Below, piece by piece: positions 16,388-24,105 of a DNA stretch of 64,000 nucleotides. The DNA is from Lachnospiraceae bacterium. Lineage in GTDB: Bacteria; Bacillota; Clostridia; Lachnospirales; Lachnospiraceae. The stretch is taken from assembly GCA_017427685.1 (NCBI GenBank), contig JAFRSH010000004.1, positions 57,943 to 121,942 on the forward strand. Reading direction: 5' to 3'. Positions within the stretch are counted from its first letter, which is position 1, and the number at the start of each line of letters is the position of its first letter. The translations under genes and the position numbers were made by a program. Under the pieces are notes generated by a model. It made no database searches, was not told the DNA's origin, and saw nothing but the letters and a program-made list of their open reading frames with translations.

Positions 16388-17248
16388 TCACTGCTTGATC
16401 GTAACGTCGAGCTGACGGAACGGGATCGAGATGCCCTGTGCATCGAAGGCCTTCTTGATGTTCTCGGTCAGATCGAAATAAACAGTCCAATAATTCTCTC
16501 CCTTGGTCCATACCCTCACGGTGTAGTCAAGGGAGCTTTCTTTATGGGCAAACAGACGAACGAAGGGCTCGGGATCAGCAAGGACGAGCTCGTGAGCTCT
16601 GACTGTCTCGAGGATGACGCTCTTGACCTTCTCTATATCGTCACTGTAGGAAGCGCTGATCGTGAGATCGACACGTCTTAAGGGCATAGTTGAGAAATCG
16701 GTTACGTTAGAACTCGTGAGTGTACCGTTGGGGATCACCACAACCTTGTTGTCGACGGTGAGCAGCTTCGTGTACATAACCGTTATCTCCTGAACTACAC
16801 CCGCGCACGATGCGCCTTCGATGTAGTCACCCACCTTGAACGGCTTGAAGAGCAGGATCATGATGCCTCCGGCGAGATTGGAGAGCGAACCCTGAAGGGC
16901 AAGACCTACAGCCACGCCTGCCGATGCGAACACCGTCATGAAAGACGTGGTCGGGATACCCCAGATGATGGCCGTGCTGGAGATCACAGCGGCGTAGAGT
17001 ATAACGGTGAGAGCGCTGCGCAGGAAAGTCCTGACGCTCGGCTCGATCTTCTGGACCCTCTTGCTCTTGTCGATGATCTTGACGATCTTCTTGGAGATCT
17101 TGATACCGATAAAGAGAAGAACGAGACCTCCGAGGAAGCTCAGGAGAATGTCCGTCCCTTTCTCAGACAGGAAGCCGAGGAAATCCTCGGTAAAGAATCC
17201 GCCCGAAGAACTGTCCTTAACAACTTCAACCACATATTCGTTTTCCAT
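16388..17248 (-). CDS. mscS: Small-conductance mechanosensitive channel, MscS family
   Basis: This 286-residue channel opens under membrane tension to release solutes during osmotic downshock. Three membrane segments are visible: LLSFLGGLVLLFIGIKI, SALTVILYAAVISSTAIIWG, and the pore helix FASAGVAVGLALQGSLSNLA with its Gly/Ala pattern. FKVGDYIEGASCAGVVQEI and VVIPNGTLTSSNVTDFS of the beta domain follow. I chose the start at 17248 (MENEYVVEV) because AGGAGGGG lies 7 bases before it; a frame extending to 17302 has no such site. The gene is convergent with the ABC exporter, and the two stop codons touch with no terminator between them. Confidence 0.9.
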   Translation of the reverse strand: MENEYVVEVVKDSSSGGFFTEDFLGFLSEKGTDILLSFLGGLVLLFIGIKISKKIVKIIDKSKRVQKIEPSVRTFLRSALTVILYAAVISSTAIIWGIPTTSFMTVFASAGVAVGLALQGSLSNLAGGIMILLFKPFKVGDYIEGASCAGVVQEITVMYTKLLTVDNKVVVIPNGTLTSSNVTDFSTMPLRRVDLTISASYSDDIEKVKSVILETVRAHELVLADPEPFVRLFAHKESSLDYTVRVWTKGENYWTVYFDLTENIKKAFDAQGISIPFRQLDVTIKQ

Positions 17249-17319
17249 CGTAACCCCTCCTCTTATATATTGATAAGTAGTTGATGATGCAGATCGGATC
17301 AATTGCTGACCCGTAATTT

Positions 17320-17348
17320 ATTATAGTTTCTTTTCTGGCGTATTTCAA
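17320..17348 (-). promoter_or_regulatory. Promoter of mscS
   Basis: On the minus strand TTGAAA (17348-17343) and a perfect TATAAT (17325-17320) are spaced by 17 bases, about 70 bases before the start at 17248. It lies back to back with the promoter at 17369-17397. Confidence 0.7.
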
Positions 17349-17368
17349 CGATGCGTGTTAAAAAGGAC

Positions 17369-17397
17369 TTGTGAAAGAGGGATATGAACATTATACT
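17369..17397 (+). promoter_or_regulatory. Promoter of the lipoprotein gene
   Basis: TTGTGA (17369-17374) and TATACT (17392-17397) are separated by 17 bases. A start near 17404 gives an untranslated leader of about 120 bases that consists almost wholly of the dispersed element. Confidence 0.6.
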
Positions 17398-17410
17398 GTA
17401 TCAGGGAATA

Positions 17411-17511
17411 AGGGAAAACTATCCAAGTGAAAACTTAGGCAAGGAAACGCATGCTTCATAGCAGCATGCAAAGAAAGTAAAACATGTCCGAGTGAAAGCT
17501 TGGGCAAGGAA
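17411..17511 (+). repeat. Dispersed structured element, copy in the lipoprotein leader
   Basis: The first unit (17411-17475) matches the trpB-trpA element: AGGGAAAAC, AAGTGAAAACTTAGGCAAGG, AAACGC, then a hairpin pairing 17449-17455 with 17463-17469 (7 bp), then GCAAAGA. A second, half unit (17476-17511) repeats AAAACATGTCC, GAGTGAAAGCTTGGGCAAGG, and its AAGGAAAGAGAG end forms the ribosome site of the next gene. Confidence 0.6.
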
Positions 17512-17524
17512 AGAGAGCTTTTTA

Positions 17525-18454
17525 ATGGCAGACAGCATGAAAAAACGCATTACAGCGCTTCTTCTCGCGGTCGTGGCGGTCCTCACGTGCGCATGCTCTT
17601 CGCAGGAGCCTGCCGCCCCCGAGGAGACGGTGATCGAGGAAGAAACGGTAGAAGATACAAGACACGAGGAGATCACGATCCTGTTTACGGGCAATCTCAT
17701 GGGAGAAGCCAAGACGGAAGCGGACTTTAAGGCAGTGTCTGACCGTGCGGAAGAACTCAGAAAGTCAAATATCCTTACTGATATAGTGGACTGCGGAAAC
17801 CATGTGAGCGCGGAAGGGTCGGGTTCGCTCGATGTGGCTCTCAGCACACTCAGAGCCATGCGTGCCGCAGGTTACAGCCATGTCGTACTCAACGCCGGCG
17901 AGTTTGATTTCGGGATCGACGGGATCCGGCAGATGCTCGCTGCCGACGGACCTGTCAATATGTCATGTAATTTCCGCTACAGCGGATTTGAGGAAGACAT
18001 CACGAAGGACGTGGTACGCTTTGATGTGACCGAGATCGGAAGTGTCAGGATCGGTTATGTGGCCGTTACGGACATCGCGATCCAGAACAGTCACGGCAAG
18101 TACTTTATCGAAGACGGCCGTACCGCTTTCAGTTTCTGCGGAAGATCGAGCTCGTTCCTTGCGGACACGATCCAGGGCAGTATCAACAGCTGCAGAAGCG
18201 AAGGCGCCGACATAGTCATAGTCGTTTCGGGACTTCGCTCCGGCGAGGTTGCGAATATTGTTGATCTGGCACAACAGATCTCGGATGCGGATGCTTTTAT
18301 CTGCTCGTACGAGGGAAACAGCGATCCGATGGATACCGTCGTTCTCAACGGTCACAACGAAGAAGTGCCCGTGGGAGTCGTAAAGGGCGGTTTGGGTACA
18401 TACGGTGAGCTTAAGATCTCACCGGAAGGGAAGATCACATTTGCGTTCAAATGA
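17525..18454 (+). CDS. Lipoprotein with a degenerate 5'-nucleotidase-like fold
   Basis: This product of 309 residues starts with a lipoprotein-type signal (MKKRITALLLAVVAVLTCAC, then SSQEP). An acidic linker follows. The rest follows the motif order of UshA-type metallophosphoesterases: ITILFTGNLMGE for the usual HTNDIHG, VDCGNHVSAEG for DAGD..QG, VLNAGEFDFGIDGI for GNHEFDYG, and IVVSGLRSGE and ICSYEGNSD in place of the later histidine motifs. Every visible metal-ligand position is replaced, so phosphatase activity is unlikely and a binding role is inferred. ATG 17525 was chosen; ATG 17537 (MKKRIT) is also possible. The following acetyltransferase gene is only 16 bases away. Confidence 0.65.
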   Translation: MADSMKKRITALLLAVVAVLTCACSSQEPAAPEETVIEEETVEDTRHEEITILFTGNLMGEAKTEADFKAVSDRAEELRKSNILTDIVDCGNHVSAEGSGSLDVALSTLRAMRAAGYSHVVLNAGEFDFGIDGIRQMLAADGPVNMSCNFRYSGFEEDITKDVVRFDVTEIGSVRIGYVAVTDIAIQNSHGKYFIEDGRTAFSFCGRSSSFLADTIQGSINSCRSEGADIVIVVSGLRSGEVANIVDLAQQISDADAFICSYEGNSDPMDTVVLNGHNEEVPVGVVKGGLGTYGELKISPEGKITFAFK

Positions 18455-18470
18455 CAGAAAGGCCTTAGAA

Positions 18471-19418
18471 TTGATTGACATATGCAGATATGACGAGAGC
18501 TTTTCGGAGGAAGTAAGGAAGCTTTTCAGATCGCTTTGGGAAGAGATCGACAGTCACGGCGACGTGATGGACGGGACCATAAGCGTTGCGCTCGAAAAAG
18601 GACACCCCGTGGGGATCTGCTTCCTGATGGCTACCTCGACGTACCACAGTGCGGACAGGGAGCATCCGGGCTACCTGAACATGGAGTATCAGGCCGTTTC
18701 GGACGAGAACGAGATCGAGGTCTGCGCGCTTCTTATAGATACGCTGATCGCGGACTACAGGCGGATCTGCAGTGAGGAGCCGGACAAGCGCATCATCCTC
18801 CGCACGTTCGTTTCTTCTTCGTCGACGGAGTACATGAGTTATCTTTCGTCGTTCGGGTTCAGAGCGCAGTACTTCATGTACCGCATGCGCAAGGATCTGA
18901 CGGAGGTCGTTCCGGAGGACGGCGACAGAAACTTTTCTTTCAGGATCAAAAACAAAGCGGGAGCTTCCGAGAAGATAGACGTGAGAGCGGTCAAGATAGG
19001 ACAGGACGGCTCGGCGGACGGCCTTGAGGGCTACTTTGAGGCGAACGGTAGCGTGTTCGGAGTTCCGGACAGCGAGAACGAGCTGATCTTCAGACTCAGG
19101 GAACAGAACGGAGTCCAGTTCATCGCTTCGGCGAAGGGCAGGGTAGTAGCGGCTGTTTCGGTCTGGGAGAACGGTCCGGTGAGTGTTTCGACCGAAAACA
19201 TCTTCTGTATCGAGGAGTACCGCAGGCTCGGAGTTACCGAAGAACTTTTAAGACGCGTGTGCGCCTACCTCGCGGGCAAGGGCTACAAGGAAGCGACGCT
19301 CTTCGTGTACGGTGTGAATACGTACGCGACGGCGCTCTACACGAAGCTCGGCTACAATATCTTCGGCGGAACGATGCATATGCTGTTTGAAGACGGGTAC
19401 GTACCGGAACTTATATAA
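18471..19418 (+). CDS. Tandem GNAT-type acetyltransferase
   Basis: This protein of about 315 residues seems to hold two GNAT folds. The C-terminal one (about 190-310) has the acetyl-CoA motif region FCIEEYRRLGVTEELLRRVC, followed by GYKEATLFVYGVNTYATALY and TKLGYNIFG. The N-terminal one is weaker (HPVGICFLMATS...). The acceptor is unknown. I prefer TTG 18471, 16 bases after the lipoprotein stop with GAAAGG before it; a longer frame from 18405 would overlap the lipoprotein gene by 50 bases. It appears to be cotranscribed with the lipoprotein and PAP2 genes. Confidence 0.7.
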   Translation: MIDICRYDESFSEEVRKLFRSLWEEIDSHGDVMDGTISVALEKGHPVGICFLMATSTYHSADREHPGYLNMEYQAVSDENEIEVCALLIDTLIADYRRICSEEPDKRIILRTFVSSSSTEYMSYLSSFGFRAQYFMYRMRKDLTEVVPEDGDRNFSFRIKNKAGASEKIDVRAVKIGQDGSADGLEGYFEANGSVFGVPDSENELIFRLREQNGVQFIASAKGRVVAAVSVWENGPVSVSTENIFCIEEYRRLGVTEELLRRVCAYLAGKGYKEATLFVYGVNTYATALYTKLGYNIFGGTMHMLFEDGYVPELI

Positions 19419-19433
19419 TAATAGGAGTTAAAC

Positions 19434-20114
19434 ATGAGTTTGGGAAAGAAGTTTACTTACACAGGGATCGGCCTTATGGCGGCAGCGATCCTGTTCACGG
19501 TCATGGTTGCGGGGATCGATGTCAGACCGATCGCACCGGACGGGTCGTTGGTTGGAATGGGCGGCCTTAATATTGCTTTTGCCGAGGCGTTCTTCTCGGA
19601 TGTTCCTGGAGTGTACACCATCAACCGCGTACTTTACGGGATCTCTGAGTTCGGCGGGATACTTGCCCTTGTGACGGCGGCCGCATTCGGCGTGCTCGGT
19701 GTTTACCAGCTCATCAAGAGAAAGAAGATCTTCAAGGTAGACTACTGCGTGCTCAGCATGGGCGTGCTCTACGTGATAGTCGGCATCCTCTACGTAGTAT
19801 TCGACAAGTTCGCGGTCAACATGAGACCCGTGTTCGAGGCGAACGGAACGCTCGAGTCTTCCTTCCCGTCCTCACACACACTTCTTGCATGTTGTATCTT
19901 TGTACCCGCGATCTTTGCGATCGGAAGGGTGATCGAAGACAGGAGGATCTCCTTCGTACTGTCGACGATCATGGCGTTCCTTGCGGTGGTGGTTGTTATC
20001 TGCAGACTCTTCTGCGGAGTGCACTGGCTTACCGACATGATCGGAGGACTTCTCTACAGCGCCGCACTTGTGAGTGTTTATATCGGGGCCAATCTGATCT
20101 ACGAGTTCAAATAG
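19434..20114 (+). CDS. PAP2-family membrane phosphatase
   Basis: This membrane protein of 226 residues has about six hydrophobic segments and PAP2 signature residues: KFAVNMRP (a near form of KX6RP), SFPSSHTLLA with the conserved PSSH, and CGVHWLTDMIGG with the catalytic histidine and aspartate. Family members remove phosphate from lipid phosphates such as undecaprenyl pyrophosphate or phosphatidate at the outer face; which one cannot be told. It starts 15 bases after the acetyltransferase, with an AGGAG site. It ends in TAG, which shows that TAG is a normal stop codon here. Confidence 0.85.
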   Translation: MSLGKKFTYTGIGLMAAAILFTVMVAGIDVRPIAPDGSLVGMGGLNIAFAEAFFSDVPGVYTINRVLYGISEFGGILALVTAAAFGVLGVYQLIKRKKIFKVDYCVLSMGVLYVIVGILYVVFDKFAVNMRPVFEANGTLESSFPSSHTLLACCIFVPAIFAIGRVIEDRRISFVLSTIMAFLAVVVVICRLFCGVHWLTDMIGGLLYSAALVSVYIGANLIYEFK

Positions 20115-20140
20115 CGGGACATCCGGAAAGGTATCTAGAA

Positions 20141-20350
20141 GTGAACAAAAACGCTAAAGAAAAAAAGATCATGCACCCCTCGTGCGACGGGTGCATGTAT
20201 TATGAATATGATGACGAATACGGTGAGTACTACTGCGTCGAAAGCTTTATCGACGAGGACGATTACGCGCGTATGGCCGGCGACTCGAGGACGGGATGTC
20301 CTTACTACCGTGCCGGAAACGAGTACACCATAGTCAGAAAGCAGATCTGA
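20141..20350 (+). CDS. Small cysteine-containing protein (DUF6472-like)
   Basis: This acidic protein of 69 residues has four cysteines in a CDGCMYYEYDDEYGEYYC...GCPYY arrangement, probably a metal site, and resembles the DUF6472 family of Clostridia. The function is unknown. I chose GTG 20141, with GGAAAGG at 20124-20130 before it; ATG 20171 (MHPSCDG) would be a shorter alternative. It follows the PAP2 gene by 26 bases and ends 8 bases from the convergent XRE regulator. Confidence 0.7.
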   Translation: MNKNAKEKKIMHPSCDGCMYYEYDDEYGEYYCVESFIDEDDYARMAGDSRTGCPYYRAGNEYTIVRKQI

Positions 20351-20358
20351 CCGGAAAT

Positions 20359-20877
20359 TTAACCGCGTACTTTGTCCCTCGCTTCCTGAAGCTGGGCTTT
20401 ATCTATGTGACCGTTCGCGATCGTCTGGTCAACCCAGAGCCTGAGGGAACGTACCGAAAGCGAGATATCGTCGAGATGTTTCTCAATCACGGCAAATTCA
20501 TCATACTCCTCCTCGGTGATCTCACCGTCAACGGAGATATTGATGAGTTTGTCTTTTTCTTTTTCAAAGTGGTTGAGTGAGGAGATGATCTCGAGCACGA
20601 TCTGCGAAAGATCCTTGAGTCTGACCTCGGGAACGTTTTTCATGCCGATCGGGCATTCGTGAGAGCAGAAATAATTGCACAGACCGGGAGCCTTGTACGC
20701 GTCGGCCATCGCAAGGATCTCGTCGGGATGAGGAAGAGATTTCTCACTCTCGATCTTCTCGATCCTGTCCGCAGACATGAAGACCATGAGATCCGAGGCT
20801 TTTTCCCTCGTCAGCTCCAGATTCTCACGACTTACCTGATAAATGTTTTTGTTTTCTTTTACAGATCTTTTTCCCAT
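20359..20877 (-). CDS. XRE-like helix-turn-helix regulator
   Basis: This protein of 172 residues has an N-terminal helix-turn-helix (LELTREKASDLM...ADRIEKIESEKSLPHPDEIL). This is followed by AMADAYKAPGLCNYFCSHECPIG, with three cysteines that may bind metal, and a C-terminal helical part (LNHFEKEKDKLINISVDGEI) likely to form coiled-coil contacts. Similar proteins are common orphan regulators in Clostridia and their targets are unknown. The upstream side holds two hairpins that could be operators. Confidence 0.75.
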   Translation of the reverse strand: MGKRSVKENKNIYQVSRENLELTREKASDLMVFMSADRIEKIESEKSLPHPDEILAMADAYKAPGLCNYFCSHECPIGMKNVPEVRLKDLSQIVLEIISSLNHFEKEKDKLINISVDGEITEEEYDEFAVIEKHLDDISLSVRSLRLWVDQTIANGHIDKAQLQEARDKVRG

Positions 20878-20910
20878 AGTTTGACCCCTTTTTCTTCCTT
20901 ATTTCGTTTG

Positions 20911-21002
20911 AAGCGGTTTTTTAACCGCTTCTGATTCCTCGCCCAATACATGACTATGTATCAGGCTCTCCTTTATTTCGCGGAAAACGCAAAATAAGAG
21001 CC
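20911..21002. promoter_or_regulatory. Two hairpins between divergent regulator genes
   Basis: GAAGCGGTT (20911-20919) pairs with AACCGCTTC (20924-20932) around TTTT. A larger one pairs GGCTCT (20964-20969) with AGAGCC (20997-21002), with inner TTATTT/AAATAA and GCG/CGC stems. They lie between the XRE gene and the TetR gene and may be operators or a transcription barrier. Nothing else is recognised in 20878-21160. Confidence 0.4.
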
Positions 21003-21160
21003 GTTAATTTTCACTGCGGGTAAAATAAACACAGCATAAGTATTCTACTATATATCATCTGTGGATTTCAACCCAAAACAAAAACTCGACATGACGAAGC
21101 CTCTTTGATAAGATGGAGGAGCGGAACCGGAAAAAACACATGATGGGAGGAGGTGCCGGC

Positions 21161-21715
21161 TTGGCTAATTTTACAAAAAATGCCATAAAGCAGACATTTG
21201 TCACTTTGCTCGAAGAAAAGCCTTATAACGAGATCACGGTCAAGGAGATCGTTTCGAGATGCGGGATAAACAGGAATTCGTTTTATTATCATTACCAGGA
21301 CCTTCCCACACTTCTCGAGGAACTGATAAAGGAAAGCCTCGACAAAATCATAGAAGAGTATCCTTCTTTTTCTTCTCTCGAAGACAGCCTGCTTGCGGTA
21401 GTTGCTTTTGCGGAAAGTTATAAAAGCGCGATACTTCATATCTTCAGATCGGTAGACCGTGGAATATATGAGCGTTATCTTTGGGAAGCCTGTGATTATG
21501 CGATAGCAAAGTACTGCGAGACGGTTTTCGGAGAAGTTCAGGTTAACGAAAACGACAGAAGGATCATTTTTCAGTATTATAAATGCGAGTGCTTCGGGCA
21601 GGTCATGGCCTGGATGGAAAACGGAATGAAAGATGACATCAGAGAATCATTTAAACGCTTATGTGAGTTGAAACGCGGTCATGCGGAAGAGATGATCGCG
21701 AGGTGCGAGAAATGA
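21161..21715 (+). CDS. TetR/AcrR-family transcriptional regulator
   Basis: This product of 184 residues has a TetR helix-turn-helix in residues 20-50: YNEITVKEIVSRCGINRNSF, then YYHYQDLPTLLEEL. The ligand domain follows. I chose TTG 21161 because GGGAGGAGG at 21145-21153 sits 7 bases before it and the protein then begins MANFTKNAIKQ, as in relatives; an ATG at 21113 has no good site. It precedes an MMPL exporter operon and is the natural candidate to repress it. Confidence 0.85.
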   Translation: MANFTKNAIKQTFVTLLEEKPYNEITVKEIVSRCGINRNSFYYHYQDLPTLLEELIKESLDKIIEEYPSFSSLEDSLLAVVAFAESYKSAILHIFRSVDRGIYERYLWEACDYAIAKYCETVFGEVQVNENDRRIIFQYYKCECFGQVMAWMENGMKDDIRESFKRLCELKRGHAEEMIARCEK

Positions 21716-21784
21716 CAAAATGAAATACAATCCCTGTCTCTTACTGTAACGCGAGGGAGAACAATTAAATATCGATAATAAAAC

Positions 21785-21826
21785 AAAGCACCCTGTTTAC
21801 CTTATTGGGCAGACAGGGTGTTTTTT
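21785..21826 (+). terminator. Terminator after the TetR gene
   Basis: CACCCTGT (21789-21796) pairs with ACAGGGTG (21813-21820), followed by TTTTTT. Just downstream, 21838-21885 contains two similar CAGACA...CACG segments (CAGACAGATGCCCCACGCG and CAGACACGTGCACGG) with ACGCGT and CACGTG palindromes, which could be the TetR operator before the MMPL gene. Confidence 0.8.
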
Positions 21827-21972
21827 GCTGCAAATTCAGACAGATGCCCCACGCGTGTCGCATTTTCAGACACGTGCACGGAATGTGACCGTTTATAAAA
21901 ACACAATGCGGGATTATTACTGTATTCGAAAAAGAAATCAAACAACAATCACTTCCAAGAGGAGGTCTTAAC

Positions 21973-24084
21973 GTGAAACTATCAAGATTTATCGTAAGAT
22001 TCCGTATTCCGATACTGATAATAACGGTACTTCTCATGGTGCCTTCGGTGCTCGGTTATGCGGCAACAAGAGTTAATTATGACATGCTTGATTACCTTCC
22101 GGAAAACATGGATACGGTAAAAGGGCAGAAGGAACTCATGGATGAGTTCGGAAAAGGAGCGTTCTCTTTCATAATCGTTGAGGATATGGCTCCGAATGAT
22201 GTCGCCAAACTTAAGGCGAAGATAGAAAAGGTTGATCATGTGGAGAGTGTTGTATGGTACGACACATTTGCAGATCTGTCGGTTCCGATGGAGATGCTCC
22301 CTGAAAAGTTATACCGCGCATTTAACACGGATAATTCCACAATGATGGCAGTCTTCTTTGACAGCTCGACATCCGCTGATATAACAATGGATGCGATCAA
22401 AGAGATCAGGGCTCTCGCAGGAAAACAATGCTTTGTCTCGGGTATGTCGGCGCTTGTTACCGATCTGAGAGAACTCTGCGAAAGAGAAGAGCCTATCTAT
22501 GTCGGCATCGCGGTTGCACTTGCACTTCTTGCAATGATGCTCTTGCTCGACAACTGGATCATTCCTTTCGTTTTCCTTGCTTCGATCGGAATGATGATAC
22601 TTCTCAATCTCGGAACGAATTATTTTCTCGGTGAGATCTCGTACATTACGAAAGCTTTGTCCGCAGTTCTTCAGCTTGCGGTGACAATGGATTATTCGAT
22701 ATTCCTTTGGCACAGCTACAACGAATCGCTTAAAACCTGTGAAGACAGGAAGGAAGCAATGGCCGTTGCTGTACATAACACTTTTACAAGCGTTCTCGGA
22801 AGTTCGGTCACAACAGTTGCGGGTTTTATCGCGCTTTGCTTTATGTCGTTCACGATGGGCCGCGACCTCGGAATCGTAATGGCAAAGGGAGTTATCCTCG
22901 GAGTTGTCGGATGTGTTACGGTTCTTCCCGCACTTATCCTTGTGTTTGACAAGGTGCTTGCAAAGACCGGTCATCGCTCGATAATCCCCCATATGGACGG
23001 ATTTGTGGGCGGACTCTTGAAGCTCTTCCCTGTTTTTATTGCTGCTTTTGCAGTGCTTATGGTTCCCGCATACTACGGATACAGCAAAACTAACGACGAA
23101 GTATATTACGATATGGGAGATTCGCTTCCGAAAGACATGGAATATGTTATTGCGAACAGCAAGCTGAGCGAAGACTTTGATATCGCGTCAACGCACATGG
23201 TACTTGTGGACAGCAGCGTTCCCGACAGCGATGTCCGCTCAATGATAAAAGAAATGGAAGACGTTGACGGCGTAAGATATGTTCTCGGGCTTGAATCGGT
23301 TCTCGGATCAAAGGTCCCCGAAGAGATCCTTCCTAAGTCGGTAAGATCGTTGCTTAAAGGAGATAAATGGCAGCTGCTCCTTATCAACTCCGAGTACAGG
23401 GTTGCGAGTGATGAAGTCAACCGTGAGATCGACAGTCTCGGTCAGATTCTAAAAAAATTTGACAAGAACGGAATGCTCATCGGTGAAGCTCCCTGTATGA
23501 AGGATATGATCGAGACTACAGATCATGATTTCAGGGTTGTAAATATTATATCGATCGCTGCTATCTTCCTGATAATCGCTCTTGTTGAAAAGAGCGTAAT
23601 CCTTCCGTTCGTACTTATAGCTGTAATAGAGCTCGCTATCTTCATCAATCTCGGATTGCCTCACTATTTCGGAGAGAGCCTGCCTTTCATTGCACCTATC
23701 TGTATAAGCACGATACAGCTCGGAGCAACGGTTGATTATGCGATACTCATGACTACACGTTACAAGACGGAGAGAATCGGCGGAGCGAACAAAAAGAACG
23801 CGGTTCATACGGCGCTTGCTACTTCGATCCCTTCGATCATAGTATCGGGAATGGGACTTTTTGCGGCAACCTTCGGAGTTGCGGTTTACTCTGATATCGA
23901 CATTATCAGTTCGATGTGTATGCTTCTTGCCCGCGGTGCGGTCATAAGCATGTTGATGGTAATCTTCATCCTTCCGGCACTGCTTATGCTTTTCGACAGG
24001 GTAGTTTGTAAGACAACCGTCGGAATGACGCATATAAGCGGCAATAAGGAACAAAAAGCATCATATAACGAACGTACGGTTTGA
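21973..24084 (+). CDS. MMPL/RND-type membrane transporter
   Basis: This protein of 703 residues has two repeats, each made of one membrane helix, an extracytoplasmic domain of about 130 residues, and a five-helix bundle. Visible helices are IPILIITVLLMVPSVLGYAA, VGIAVALALLAMMLLL, and in the second half VVNIISIAAIFLIIALVEKS and ICISTIQLGATVDYAILMTT. The TMDYS and TVDYA motifs in the central helices are the MMPL proton-relay positions. Such pumps move lipids or hydrophobic compounds. It starts at GTG 21973 with AGAGGAGG before it, and is followed 21 bases later by an envelope protein that is probably its partner. Confidence 0.88.
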   Translation: MKLSRFIVRFRIPILIITVLLMVPSVLGYAATRVNYDMLDYLPENMDTVKGQKELMDEFGKGAFSFIIVEDMAPNDVAKLKAKIEKVDHVESVVWYDTFADLSVPMEMLPEKLYRAFNTDNSTMMAVFFDSSTSADITMDAIKEIRALAGKQCFVSGMSALVTDLRELCEREEPIYVGIAVALALLAMMLLLDNWIIPFVFLASIGMMILLNLGTNYFLGEISYITKALSAVLQLAVTMDYSIFLWHSYNESLKTCEDRKEAMAVAVHNTFTSVLGSSVTTVAGFIALCFMSFTMGRDLGIVMAKGVILGVVGCVTVLPALILVFDKVLAKTGHRSIIPHMDGFVGGLLKLFPVFIAAFAVLMVPAYYGYSKTNDEVYYDMGDSLPKDMEYVIANSKLSEDFDIASTHMVLVDSSVPDSDVRSMIKEMEDVDGVRYVLGLESVLGSKVPEEILPKSVRSLLKGDKWQLLLINSEYRVASDEVNREIDSLGQILKKFDKNGMLIGEAPCMKDMIETTDHDFRVVNIISIAAIFLIIALVEKSVILPFVLIAVIELAIFINLGLPHYFGESLPFIAPICISTIQLGATVDYAILMTTRYKTERIGGANKKNAVHTALATSIPSIIVSGMGLFAATFGVAVYSDIDIISSMCMLLARGAVISMLMVIFILPALLMLFDRVVCKTTVGMTHISGNKEQKASYNERTV

Positions 24085-24105
24085 TAACACAAGGAGGTTC
24101 TTATC

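Noticed and set aside
17492..17524. Longer start for the lipoprotein at GTG 17492
   Set aside because: It would put a charged stretch before the signal peptide and use part of the repeated leader element as coding sequence.
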